A DNA stretch of 64,000 nucleotides, taken from the NCBI GenBank assembly GCA_013373105.1, contig JABXIJ010000013.1:56212-120211 (forward strand). The letters are read 5' to 3'. Positions 49,967 to 60,088 of the stretch are shown here, piece after piece. Each line of letters starts with the position of its first letter. The first letter of the stretch is position 1. Both the position numbers and the translations under genes were made by a program. This DNA comes from Flavobacteriaceae bacterium (GTDB lineage: Bacteria; Bacteroidota; Bacteroidia; Flavobacteriales; Flavobacteriaceae). The notes under the pieces are model-generated. The model was not told where the DNA came from and searched no databases. It worked only from the letters and a program-made list of their open reading frames with translations.

Positions 49967-51442
49967 ATGGAGTATGGATTCCTTTCTGTTTTACCACCAA
50001 TTGTAGCTATTGTTTTAGCTTTAAGAACTAAACAAGTATATATAGCCTTATTAATTGGTATTTGGTTTTCTTGGTTAATTATAAACGATTGGAATTTTTT
50101 AAACGGTACACTTGCTTTTATTGAAGGAATGGTTAATGTTTTTCAATCGAAAGGAAACACAAGAACCATAATGTTTAGTGCTTTAGTTGGTGCATTATTA
50201 ATATTTATTCAGTTTTCAAGAGGAGTAGAAGGGTTTATAAACTTACTTAATAAAAAGTTAGTAAAATTAGAAGAAAAAAAATCTGGTTATGCAAGAGTTA
50301 TGGTTCAAGTTTTAGCAACTATAACAGGAATTGTTCTTTTTGTTGAAACTAGCATAAGCTCATTAACAGTTGGTACTTTATATCGTCCAATTTTCGATAA
50401 GTTAAAAATACCAAGAGAAAAGTTAGCTTACATTGCAGATTCAAGTTCTGCACCTTCATCAATTTTAATTCCATTTAATGCATGGGGAGCTTTCATTATG
50501 GGCTTGTTATTAACGCAGGAAATCGACAAACCTTTTTCAGTAATGATTGCTTCAATCAAATACAACTTTTACCCATTATTAGCTATTGGTTTGGTGTTTG
50601 TTGTAATCTTAAGTAGGAGAGATTTTGGCTTAATGAAAAAAGCTGAAGAACGCACCAAAACAACAGGTTTGTTAATGAACGAAAATGCAAAACCTATGGT
50701 TTCTGATGAAGTAACTTCATATCCTCCAAAAGAAGGAATTCCTGCAAGAGCCTATAATATGATAGTTCCATTATTAGTAATGGTTTTAATGATGCCTATC
50801 AATTTGGTTTATACAGGCTGGGAAAATGTAGAAAAATCAAATTCATTTTGGAACCATGTTTCTCTAGCAATAGGTGAAGGATCAGGCTCATCATCAGTCT
50901 TATATGCAGTAATTACAGCAATTCTTGTGGCAATATCTATGTATATGATACAAGGTTTTTTAAAACCTAAAGAAGCTGTAAACTTAACGTTAAAAGGTAT
51001 TAGTGAGTTAATGCCTCTTGCATTATTAATGTTATTAGCATTTGCTATTGGTGATGCTTGTAAGGTACTTGACACAGGAAATTATGTTGCAAATAGTACA
51101 GAAAGCTGGTTAACCCCAGAACTATTACCAGCAGTAATTTTTGTGGTAAGCTCTTTTATAGCCTTTTCAACAGGAACTTCTTGGGGAACTTTTGCAATAA
51201 TGATGGCAATAGCTGTACCAATGGCAAACATTCATAATGCAGACATTACAATTATAGTTGCAGCTACTTTAGGAGGAGGTATTTTTGGAGATCATTGTTC
51301 ACCCATTTCAGATACTTCCATTATTTCATCTATGGCTTCTGCCAGTGATCATATAGACCATGTAAAAACACAATTACCTTATGCTTTGTTAGGTGGAATA
51401 ATTACCACTGGTTTATATTTAGTTATTGGGTTTTTGATTTAA
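49967..51442 (+). CDS. Na+/H+ antiporter NhaC family protein
   Basis: Multi-TM; TGTSWGTFAIMMAIAVPMA; GGGIFGDHCSPISDTSIISSMAS. Confidence 0.93.
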   Translation: MEYGFLSVLPPIVAIVLALRTKQVYIALLIGIWFSWLIINDWNFLNGTLAFIEGMVNVFQSKGNTRTIMFSALVGALLIFIQFSRGVEGFINLLNKKLVKLEEKKSGYARVMVQVLATITGIVLFVETSISSLTVGTLYRPIFDKLKIPREKLAYIADSSSAPSSILIPFNAWGAFIMGLLLTQEIDKPFSVMIASIKYNFYPLLAIGLVFVVILSRRDFGLMKKAEERTKTTGLLMNENAKPMVSDEVTSYPPKEGIPARAYNMIVPLLVMVLMMPINLVYTGWENVEKSNSFWNHVSLAIGEGSGSSSVLYAVITAILVAISMYMIQGFLKPKEAVNLTLKGISELMPLALLMLLAFAIGDACKVLDTGNYVANSTESWLTPELLPAVIFVVSSFIAFSTGTSWGTFAIMMAIAVPMANIHNADITIIVAATLGGGIFGDHCSPISDTSIISSMASASDHIDHVKTQLPYALLGGIITTGLYLVIGFLI

Positions 51443-51521
51443 TTTTAATAAAATAAAAAAAATTAACATTAAGTTTAGAGTATTATTAATAGATTTGTCA
51501 TAATGAGAAATTTTCTCTAAT

Positions 51522-51818
51522 ATGAAATTCAAGAGCACTTTATTACTTTTCATCTTCTTATTCTTAAAGTTAGGAGTTGCTCACGCATTAAACCATACTG
51601 TTTCCGAGCATGAAGTAGATAATTGTGAATATTGTCTTTTTATTGCCGATTCTAATAATACTCAAACTTCAGATATTGATAATTCTTCTTTCGAAATATC
51701 AAATAACTTTCAAAAAAAGTTATCTAAACCTCAGTATTTACTATACAAAAACCCTATAATTATTAAAGAGTTTTATAGGTATACTTTCTACAACAAACCC
51801 CCACCTTCTTTAGCTTAA
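51522..51818 (+). CDS. small secreted His/CxxC-containing hypothetical protein
   Basis: Signal peptide [22 protein letters not shown], then LNHTVSEHEVDNCEYCLF; C-terminal NKPPPSLA. Confidence 0.6.
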   Translation: MKFKSTLLLFIFLFLKLGVAHALNHTVSEHEVDNCEYCLFIADSNNTQTSDIDNSSFEISNNFQKKLSKPQYLLYKNPIIIKEFYRYTFYNKPPPSLA

Positions 51819-51923
51819 AATTATTTTTCAACTGAATATTAAAAATGAAAACATTTTGTTTTCATTGATATGCTATTTGAATTTACATAGAATTTAAAGA
51901 AGAAAACTCATTAAAAAAAACAC

Positions 51924-53477
51924 ATGAATAAATTACCAGTAACCGTTTTAAGCGGTTTTTTGGGAGCAGGTAAAACAACACTTTTAAATCATATTTTACA
52001 TAACAAACAAGGCTTAAAAGTAGCAGTTATTGTTAACGATATGAGTGAAGTTAATATTGACGCCCAACTTGTAGAAAACGAAAATACTTTATCTCGAACT
52101 GAAGAAAAATTAGTTGAAATGTCTAACGGTTGCATTTGCTGCACACTACGTGAAGATTTGATGATAGAAGTAGAAAAACTAGCTAAAGAACAACGTTTTG
52201 ATTATTTAGTTATAGAAAGTACTGGAATTTCAGAACCTATTCCAGTTGCACAAACTTTTAGTTTTGAGAGCGAAGATGGTACCATAGACTTAAGTAGATT
52301 TAGTTATGTAGATACTATGGTTACTGTTGTTGATGCGTTTAATTTTCTAAAGGATTTTTCTAGTCCTGAATACTTGACAGATAGAAATTTAACTAATATA
52401 GAAAATGATGAAAGAACTATTGTAAACCTACTAACAGATCAAGTTGAGTTTGCTAATGTAATTTTATTGAACAAGACAGATTTAGTGTCAGAATCTCAAT
52501 TAAGTATTCTAAATGATATTATCAAAAAACTAAACCCTGAAGCAAAAATCAACACAACTATAACTCTAGATGGTTTTATTAGACCTACAGAAGAAGTTTC
52601 AGTATCCTATTTATTGTCTACCTCTATTGATAGTGAAGTTGATGGTCTTGGTTATGCAGGAAGAATTTTTACAGGTAAACGAACTAATAACTATTACATA
52701 GGATATGTGAACAATTTTGTAAGTGACAATTACAATCCAGATATGGGATTTGTATACCAGAAAGATGTAATGCACCATAGTCCAGGAGGTTATGCTATTT
52801 TAAGACCAAAATCTTTACCATTTATAAGACGTTGGGATCCAGGGATTTTTGCGAATTATTATCACGATTTAAAAGATTTTGGAACCTTTCAGCAAGCTAA
52901 TATTTATATTTTTCCTATTTATATGTGGTTTAAAGACAATAGTTTTTTTGAAGCTTCATTTACTCCTATTTGGCAAAATATTAATTTTAATTTTTCTCCT
53001 TTAGGTATTGCTATTGCTCAAGACAGGTACCACTATACAAGATACTATTTAAGATATAATACAGATAGATCTAAAAAATTATCTGCTTCTGTATCTTATG
53101 ATTTTGGTGATTTTTATAATGGAAAAAGAAAAACGGTATTTGGTAATTTAAGATACGCACCAACACCAAATATAGCATTAAGTACAAGTTATGAACATAA
53201 TAATATAGATGGATTAGGATTACAAGACGAAAGTTTGAAAACAGATTTATACTCAGTAAATTTAAGATTAGCTTTAAACTCAAGGCTACAATTTAATAGC
53301 TTCTATCAATACAACTCTTTTAATGACCAAGGTCGTTTAAATTTGCGATTTAGTTGGGAGTATCAACCTTTATCTTTTATTTATTTGGTTTTTAATGATA
53401 TAGTTGAAGACCAGTTTACACCAAGAGTTTTAGATAGGCAATTTATTAGTAAAATTACCTTTTTAAAACAATTTTAA
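51924..53477 (+). CDS. chimeric ORF: CobW/G3E-type GTPase N-terminal domain fused in frame to C-terminal part of DUF5916-like outer-membrane protein
   Basis: N-term: [53 protein letters not shown]-term from about residue 213: [20 protein letters not shown]...[35 protein letters not shown]...[17 protein letters not shown]... ending in aromatic/F. Confidence 0.8.
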   Translation: MNKLPVTVLSGFLGAGKTTLLNHILHNKQGLKVAVIVNDMSEVNIDAQLVENENTLSRTEEKLVEMSNGCICCTLREDLMIEVEKLAKEQRFDYLVIESTGISEPIPVAQTFSFESEDGTIDLSRFSYVDTMVTVVDAFNFLKDFSSPEYLTDRNLTNIENDERTIVNLLTDQVEFANVILLNKTDLVSESQLSILNDIIKKLNPEAKINTTITLDGFIRPTEEVSVSYLLSTSIDSEVDGLGYAGRIFTGKRTNNYYIGYVNNFVSDNYNPDMGFVYQKDVMHHSPGGYAILRPKSLPFIRRWDPGIFANYYHDLKDFGTFQQANIYIFPIYMWFKDNSFFEASFTPIWQNINFNFSPLGIAIAQDRYHYTRYYLRYNTDRSKKLSASVSYDFGDFYNGKRKTVFGNLRYAPTPNIALSTSYEHNNIDGLGLQDESLKTDLYSVNLRLALNSRLQFNSFYQYNSFNDQGRLNLRFSWEYQPLSFIYLVFNDIVEDQFTPRVLDRQFISKITFLKQF

Positions 53478-53869
53478 TTTGCTAAAACACCACGTTTATT
53501 CAATTCAGGAATCATTCGTAGTGTACCTTCTTTAATGGAGTTTGCTTTAAAAGTAAATGTCTTTTCATATAAGGTGTTTCCTTCAAAAAAAGTTACTTGA
53601 AATTGATTGGTGAGCGCAAATAGCTCTGGCTGAATTAATTCAACTTTTGCAAAAGAATTTGCTGGAAGTTTGTCTAATTTTTTTCGAAGTAAAGAAGTTT
53701 TTTTAGTTTCAGAGAAGCCTTGAGAAACAATTACCACTAACTCTAAATCTACGCTTTTGTTATTTATTATATAAACATTCCAATCGTCTGTTTTGTAAAT
53801 GTCATTGTACTCATAAACAACAGCGACTTCTACATCAGTGACTTTTGGTATGCTAATGTCTTTTTTCAA
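53474..53869 (-). CDS. hypothetical protein, 131 aa
   Basis: Intact ORF directly downstream of pheS on same strand; 2-bp spacing. Confidence 0.65.
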   Translation of the reverse strand: MKKDISIPKVTDVEVAVVYEYNDIYKTDDWNVYIINNKSVDLELVVIVSQGFSETKKTSLLRKKLDKLPANSFAKVELIQPELFALTNQFQVTFFEGNTLYEKTFTFKANSIKEGTLRMIPELNKRGVLAN

Positions 53870-53870
53870 A

Positions 53871-54890
53871 CTATAAAGCAGACTTAAATTGGTCTAAGAA
53901 ACGCTTATCATTCTCGTAAAACATTCTAATATCTGGAATTTGATATAACAACATAGCAATACGTTCAATTCCCATTCCAAAAGCGTAGCCAGAATATTTT
54001 GTAGGGTCTATATTGCAGTTTTTCAACACATTAGGATCTACCATGCCACAACCCATAATTTCTAGCCATCCAGTACCTTTTGTAATTCTGTAGTCAGTTT
54101 CAGTTTCTAATCCCCAGTAAATATCTACTTCTGCACTTGGTTCTGTAAATGGGAAATACGATGGACGTAAACGAATTTTAGACTTACCAAACATTTCTTT
54201 AGTAAAGTATAAAAGTGTTTGTTTTAAATCTGCAAAAGATACATCTGTATCAATATACAAACCTTCTACTTGATGAAAAATGCAGTGAGCTCTTGCAGAA
54301 ATATCTTCGTTTCTAAAAACACGTCCAGGAGAAATAGTTCTAATAGGGGGTTTATTTTCTTCCATGTAACGCACTTGTACAGAAGAAGTATGTGTTCTTA
54401 ATAAAATATCTGGATTTTGCTCAATAAAAAAAGTATCCTGCATATCTCTTGCTGGGTGATATTCAGGTAAATTCAAAGCTGTAAAATTGTGCCAATCGTC
54501 TTCAATTTCTGGACCTTCAGAAATGGTAAAACCAATTCTATTAAAGACATCAATAATTTGATTTTTTACAATTGAAATTGGATGTCTAGAACCAAGCTCA
54601 ATAGATTCTCCAGGTCTAGTTAAATCGCCATAGAAAGATTTTTCTTGTGAATTATTTTCTAGAGCTTCATTTAAATCGTTAACTTTTTGTTCAGCAGATT
54701 TTTTTAAGGTATTTAAAGCTTGACCAAATTCTTTTCTTAATTCTGGTGCTACATTTTTAAACTCAGCAAACAAGTTTTTTAATAAACCTTTGCTCCCTAA
54801 AAATTTAATTCTAAAGTTTTCAACGTCATCTTTAGTAGAAGCTGTAAACGATTCTACCTCAACCAACAATTCTTTTACTTTATCTAACAT
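53871..54890 (-). CDS. pheS: phenylalanyl-tRNA synthetase alpha subunit
   Basis: [80 protein letters not shown]. Confidence 0.97.
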   Translation of the reverse strand: MLDKVKELLVEVESFTASTKDDVENFRIKFLGSKGLLKNLFAEFKNVAPELRKEFGQALNTLKKSAEQKVNDLNEALENNSQEKSFYGDLTRPGESIELGSRHPISIVKNQIIDVFNRIGFTISEGPEIEDDWHNFTALNLPEYHPARDMQDTFFIEQNPDILLRTHTSSVQVRYMEENKPPIRTISPGRVFRNEDISARAHCIFHQVEGLYIDTDVSFADLKQTLLYFTKEMFGKSKIRLRPSYFPFTEPSAEVDIYWGLETETDYRITKGTGWLEIMGCGMVDPNVLKNCNIDPTKYSGYAFGMGIERIAMLLYQIPDIRMFYENDKRFLDQFKSAL

Positions 54891-55045
54891 CGTACAATTA
54901 ATTAGGGCACAAAAATAAACTTTTTAATTTCTTTTAGTAATGCAAAATCCAATAAAATAGTCAATGAAAACGAAATCGATTGAAATCAACGTGTTAGAAT
55001 AAAACTTACTGTAAAAAAAAAACGATTATCAAATTATAAAATAAC

Positions 55046-55053
55046 TATCTTTG
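55046..55053 (+). promoter_or_regulatory. Bacteroidota-type -7 element upstream of gdhA
   Basis: TATCTTTG 34 bp upstream of ATG. Confidence 0.6.
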
Positions 55054-55087
55054 CGCCGTTAAAATTTTAGTAATATCATAAAAAACA

Positions 55088-56443
55088 ATGGAAGAAAATA
55101 TCAAATCTAAAATTGATGGTTTCATGGACATGGTTAGAGAACGAAATGGACATGAACCAGAATTCATACAGGCTGTACAAGAAGTAGCAGAAACTGTAAT
55201 TCCTTATATAGTTCAACACGATATTTATCATGGAAAAAATATTTTGTTGCGAATGGTAGAGCCAGAAAGATTAATTTCTTTTAGAGTTTCTTGGGTAGAT
55301 GATAATGGAGAGATACAAGTAAACAGAGGCTATAGAGTACAAATGAACTCTGCAATTGGGCCTTATAAAGGAGGTTTACGTTTTCACCCAACAGTAAATG
55401 CTAGTATTTTAAAGTTTTTAGCTTTTGAACAAGTATTTAAAAACTCGTTAACTACATTACCAATGGGTGGTGGAAAAGGAGGATCTGACTTTGATCCAAA
55501 GGGAAAATCAGATAACGAAATTATGCGTTTCTGTCACGCATTTATGACAGAGTTATACAGACATATTGGTCATAATACAGATGTACCTGCAGGAGATATT
55601 GGTGTTGGTGCTAGAGAAATTGGATTTATGTTTGGTATGTATAAAAAACTAAGAAATACATTTACTGGTGTGTTAACTGGTAAAGGGCAATCTTGGGGTG
55701 GTTCTTTAATTAGACCAGAAGCAACAGGTTATGGTGCAGTATATTTTGCAGATAACATGTTAAAAACAAGAAATGAATCTTTTGCAGGAAAAACAGTAGT
55801 TATTTCTGGTTCTGGAAACGTAGCACAGTATGCTGCTCAAAAGGCTATAGAGTTAGGTGCTAAAGTAGTTACTTTATCAGATTCTGGAGGATACATATAT
55901 GATGAAGCTGGAATTAATGAAGAAAAACTAGCTTTTGTTATGGACTTAAAAAACAACAAAAGAGGTAGAATTAGCGAGTATGTAGATAAATATCCATCAG
56001 CAAAATTCTTTAAGGGCGAAAGACCTTGGAATGTAAATTGCGATATTGCTTTACCATGTGCAACTCAAAATGAGTTAAATGGAGATGAAGCAAAAGCATT
56101 AATAAATAATGGATGTATTTGTGTGTCTGAAGGAGCTAATATGCCTTCTACACCAGAAGCTATTCACGCTTTTCAAGAAGCAAAATTATTATTTGCACCA
56201 GGAAAAGCAAGTAATGCAGGTGGTGTAGCAACATCTGGTTTAGAAATGAGTCAGAATGCCTTAAGAATGAGCTGGACTCGTAAAGAGGTAGATGATAAAT
56301 TAAAAGATATTATGGAAGACATTCATGATTCTTGCGTAGAATATGGTAAAAATGAAGATGGCACTATAGATTACGTAAGAGGAGCAAATATTGCAGGATT
56401 TGTAAAAGTAGCAGACGCAATGTTAGCACAAGGAATTATCTAA
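55088..56443 (+). CDS. gdhA: NADP-specific glutamate dehydrogenase
   Basis: RVQMNSAIGPYKGGLRFHPTVNASILKFLAFEQVFKNSLTTLPMGGGKGGSDFDPKGKSDNEIMRFCHAFM. Confidence 0.97.
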   Translation: MEENIKSKIDGFMDMVRERNGHEPEFIQAVQEVAETVIPYIVQHDIYHGKNILLRMVEPERLISFRVSWVDDNGEIQVNRGYRVQMNSAIGPYKGGLRFHPTVNASILKFLAFEQVFKNSLTTLPMGGGKGGSDFDPKGKSDNEIMRFCHAFMTELYRHIGHNTDVPAGDIGVGAREIGFMFGMYKKLRNTFTGVLTGKGQSWGGSLIRPEATGYGAVYFADNMLKTRNESFAGKTVVISGSGNVAQYAAQKAIELGAKVVTLSDSGGYIYDEAGINEEKLAFVMDLKNNKRGRISEYVDKYPSAKFFKGERPWNVNCDIALPCATQNELNGDEAKALINNGCICVSEGANMPSTPEAIHAFQEAKLLFAPGKASNAGGVATSGLEMSQNALRMSWTRKEVDDKLKDIMEDIHDSCVEYGKNEDGTIDYVRGANIAGFVKVADAMLAQGII

Positions 56444-56466
56444 TTTTTTAAAGTTTATTTATAATG

Positions 56467-56500
56467 AAACGCACTCAATTTTTGAGTGCGTTTTTTTATT
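56467..56500 (+). terminator. rho-independent terminator after gdhA
   Basis: AAACGCACTCAA-TTT-TTGAGTGCGTTT followed by T-run. Confidence 0.9.
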
Positions 56501-56531
56501 TTTATATGGTATTCAGATAATAACAATAAAA

Positions 56532-57374
56532 GTGAAGATTTTAAGAAACCAGGTATTACAAAGCATACATAACAAACCAATTCTAATTGATGTTTTTTAT
56601 AAAGATAACAATACACCAAAACCTGTAGTTATTTTTTGTCATGGTTACAAAGGTTTTAAAGATTGGGGCGCTTGGAATATTATGGCAAAAACATATGCTG
56701 AAGCTGGCTTTTTCTTTATTAAATTCAACTTTTCTCACAATGGAGGAACTATTCAACAGCCTATAGATTTCCCAGATTTAGAAGCTTTTGGAAATAATAA
56801 TTATATCAAAGAATTAGATGATTTAGAAACTGTAATCAATTGGATTTTTAATTCTAAAGATTATAAAAACGAAATTGATTTAACTAATGTTTCATTAATA
56901 GGACATAGTAGAGGAGGGGGTATTGTTTTATTAAAAACCAATGAAGATAAAAGAGTAAAAAAAGTAATTACACTAGCTTCTGTATGTGATTTTGGTAAAA
57001 GAACTGCAACAGTAGGAGATTTAGATCAGTGGGAAAAAGAGGGTGTAAAGTATGTGGTAAATGGCAGAACAAAACAAAATATGCCACATTATTATCAATT
57101 TTATGAAAACTACATTGAAAATAAAGAAAGGTTAGATATTAAAAATGCTACCTCTAAATTACGAGTTCCTCATTTATTAATTCATGGAGATAAAGATACT
57201 TCAGTTAGCATAAAAGAAGCAGAAAATTTAAAAAAATGGAATCCAGTTAGTGAGTATCATATTGTAAAAAATGCAGATCATGTTTTTAACACCAAACATC
57301 CTTGGCTAGAAAATAGTCTATCAAAAGAACTAGAAGAAGTAACTAAAAAATGCATTCATTTTCTAAAAAACTAA
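56532..57374 (+). CDS. alpha/beta hydrolase
   Basis: PVVIFCHGYKGFKDWGAWN; LIGHSRGGGIVLL; LLIHGDKDTSVSI; GTG start. Confidence 0.9.
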   Translation: MKILRNQVLQSIHNKPILIDVFYKDNNTPKPVVIFCHGYKGFKDWGAWNIMAKTYAEAGFFFIKFNFSHNGGTIQQPIDFPDLEAFGNNNYIKELDDLETVINWIFNSKDYKNEIDLTNVSLIGHSRGGGIVLLKTNEDKRVKKVITLASVCDFGKRTATVGDLDQWEKEGVKYVVNGRTKQNMPHYYQFYENYIENKERLDIKNATSKLRVPHLLIHGDKDTSVSIKEAENLKKWNPVSEYHIVKNADHVFNTKHPWLENSLSKELEEVTKKCIHFLKN

Positions 57375-58457
57375 ATGACACTAGAACCTCCTTTTCGAAA
57401 AATTATTCATGTAGATATGGATGCCTATTTTGCTTCTGTAGAGCAATTGGATAATCCTGAGTTAAGAGGAAAAGCCATTGCTGTTGGAGGAGGAGGAGAT
57501 AGAGGTGTGGTTTCAGCAGCTAGTTATGAAGCCAGAAAATTTGGCGTAAAATCTGCTATGAGTAACGTTTTGGCAAAACAAAAATGCCCTCATATTATTT
57601 TTGTTCGAGGAAACTATTCACGATACAAAGAAATATCGCATCAAATACGAGAAATATTTTATGATTATACAGACCTTGTTGAGCCACTTTCTTTAGATGA
57701 AGCGTATTTAGATGTTACTCAGAATAAGGTAGGTAATCCATCTGCTAGTTTAATTGCTCAAGAAATTCGAGCGCGTATTCTTAATGAAATTGGACTTACT
57801 GCATCTGCAGGAATTTCCATAAATAAATTTGTTGCAAAAGTTGCATCAGATATTAATAAACCTAATGGACAGAAAACTATTAATCCAGAAGAAGTGCTTA
57901 CTTTTCTAGAGGAATTACCTGTCAATAAATTCTATGGAGTTGGTAAAGTTACTGCTGCCAAAATGTTTAATAACGGCATCTTTAAAGGAAAAGATTTAAA
58001 AGAAAAGAGTTTAGAAGAATTAGTACATTTATTTGGTAAATCTGGAGCTCACTATTATAATATTGTTAGAGGTGTTCACAAATCTGAAGTTAAACCCAAT
58101 AGAATACGTAAGTCTGTTGGTGCAGAGCGAACTTTTAGAGAAAATATTTCTTCGGAAATCTTTATGATTGAAAAACTAAATCATATTGCAGATGAGATTG
58201 AAAAGCGTTTGTTAAAATCTAAAACTAAAGGAAAAACAATCACCTTAAAAATTAAATATTCAGACTTTACACAACAAACTAGAAGTAAAACTGTAGACCA
58301 ATTTATCGCTAAAAAGAAGGAGTTTTTTCCATTGGTAGAAGAGTTATTATATCAAGATAAACTAAAAAACTCAGTACGTTTACTTGGCATTTCTTTTAGT
58401 AATTTAAACACTGAGAAAAAAGCGCCTGTTTGGGTTCAATTAAAATTTGATTTTTAA
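57375..58457 (+). CDS. dinB: DNA polymerase IV
   Basis: IIHVDMDAYFASVEQLDNPELRGKAIAVGG; EPLSLDEAYLDVT; ASAGISINKFVAKVASD. Confidence 0.95.
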   Translation: MTLEPPFRKIIHVDMDAYFASVEQLDNPELRGKAIAVGGGGDRGVVSAASYEARKFGVKSAMSNVLAKQKCPHIIFVRGNYSRYKEISHQIREIFYDYTDLVEPLSLDEAYLDVTQNKVGNPSASLIAQEIRARILNEIGLTASAGISINKFVAKVASDINKPNGQKTINPEEVLTFLEELPVNKFYGVGKVTAAKMFNNGIFKGKDLKEKSLEELVHLFGKSGAHYYNIVRGVHKSEVKPNRIRKSVGAERTFRENISSEIFMIEKLNHIADEIEKRLLKSKTKGKTITLKIKYSDFTQQTRSKTVDQFIAKKKEFFPLVEELLYQDKLKNSVRLLGISFSNLNTEKKAPVWVQLKFDF

Positions 58458-58907
58458 ATGAAGTTAGTAAGAACAAATTCTAATAATGAAGACTTTATAG
58501 CTTTGGTAAAAAAGTTAGATGCTTATTTAAAAATAACTGATGGTGATGAACATGATTTTTACAATCAGTTTAACAATATTGATGTGTTAAAACATGTGGT
58601 AATCTATTACGAAGATGAGCTTCCTATAGCTTGTGGAGCCATAAAAAAGTTTGATGAAACTGCTGTTGAAGTTAAACGAATGTATGTTGAAGCTTCATAT
58701 AGAAATAAGGGAATAGCTGGTAAAATTTTAAAAGAATTAGAAGTTTGGGCCAAAGAATTAGGGTATAAAAAATGTGTTTTAGAAACTGGCAAAAGGCAAG
58801 TTGAAGCTGTACAGTTTTATCATAAAAATAATTACAAAGTAACACTAAACTATGGTCAATATAAAGGAATGCAGAATAGTGTTTGCTTCGAAAAAGAACT
58901 CAAATGA
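58458..58907 (+). CDS. GNAT family N-acetyltransferase
   Basis: VKRMYVEASYRNKGIAGKILKELEVWAKELGYKKCVLETG. Confidence 0.92.
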   Translation: MKLVRTNSNNEDFIALVKKLDAYLKITDGDEHDFYNQFNNIDVLKHVVIYYEDELPIACGAIKKFDETAVEVKRMYVEASYRNKGIAGKILKELEVWAKELGYKKCVLETGKRQVEAVQFYHKNNYKVTLNYGQYKGMQNSVCFEKELK

Positions 58908-60010
58908 ACTATAGTTATTGGGAGTTAAAAGAGTGGTTTTCTAATGTAGATTATACAATTGTAGGTAGTGGCATAGTTGGATTAAATTGTGCTATACAAT
59001 TAAAAAATAAATATCCTAAAGCTAATGTATTAGTTTTAGAAAAAGGCATGTTACCACAAGGAGCAAGTACAAAAAATGCAGGCTTTGCTTGCTTTGGAAG
59101 TTTATCTGAACTAATTGAAGATTTAAAAAATCATACAGAGGAAGAAGTTTTTAATTTAGTTAAAAAACGTTGGAAAGGTTTACAATTACTAAGAAAAAAT
59201 TTAGGCTACTCTACTATTGATTTCCAACAAAATAAAGGTTATGAACTTTTTAATAAAGAAGATTTTTTTGAAGAATGTGTTGGCCAAAAAGAAAGAATCA
59301 ATCATTTGTTAAAGCCACTTTTTAATGAGGAGGTTTATACAACTTCTTCTAATACTTTTAAGTTTAAAAATGTTCATTCAAAATATGTAGTAAATAATTT
59401 TGAAGGTCAATTAGACACTGGTAAAATGATGAGCCAATTGTTGTTTTTGGCTCATCAAAAAGGAGTGAAGATTTTAAATAATATTACTGTTGAAAAATTA
59501 ATTGAGTTAGAAGATAAAGTAAGTATAAAAACCAATAGATCAGATTTTTATACCAACAAAGTCTTGATTGCCACAAATGGATTTACGAGTAATATTTTAG
59601 AAGCTGAAGTTAAGCCAGCAAGAGCACAAGTTTTAATTACCAAGCCAATTCCTAATTTACACATAAAAGGTACTTTTCATTTAGATAAAGGTTACTACTA
59701 CTTTAGAAATATTAACAACAGAATACTTTTTGGTGGTGGAAGAAACTTAGACTTTAAAACCGAAGAAACTACAGAATTTGGACAAACTAAAATCGTTCAA
59801 GATAAACTTTATCAACTTTTAAAAGAAACAATTTTACCCAACACACCTTTTGAAATAGATTATACTTGGAGTGGAATTATGGGTGTTGGCAACAAAAAAA
59901 ACACAATAGTTAAGCAAGTATCAAATCATGTTTATTGTGGTGTAAGACTTGGTGGAATGGGAGTTGCTATTGGTAGTTTGGTTGGTAAAGAATTGGCAGA
60001 TTTATTATAA
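58904..60010 (+). CDS. FAD-dependent oxidoreductase (DAO family)
   Basis: YTIVGSGIVGLNCAIQLKNKYPKANVLVLEKGMLPQGASTKNAGFACFGS. Confidence 0.92.
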   Translation: MNYSYWELKEWFSNVDYTIVGSGIVGLNCAIQLKNKYPKANVLVLEKGMLPQGASTKNAGFACFGSLSELIEDLKNHTEEEVFNLVKKRWKGLQLLRKNLGYSTIDFQQNKGYELFNKEDFFEECVGQKERINHLLKPLFNEEVYTTSSNTFKFKNVHSKYVVNNFEGQLDTGKMMSQLLFLAHQKGVKILNNITVEKLIELEDKVSIKTNRSDFYTNKVLIATNGFTSNILEAEVKPARAQVLITKPIPNLHIKGTFHLDKGYYYFRNINNRILFGGGRNLDFKTEETTEFGQTKIVQDKLYQLLKETILPNTPFEIDYTWSGIMGVGNKKNTIVKQVSNHVYCGVRLGGMGVAIGSLVGKELADLL

Positions 60011-60088
60011 AAAAACTACTTGTTAAAGTATTGTTATAGAGCCTAAAGAGAAAGTAATTTAATAAATTTTAGCAGTATCTTTACACGT

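Noticed and set aside
53071-53283. Minus-strand 70-aa ORF in the chimera
   Set aside because: Low-complexity shadow ORF.
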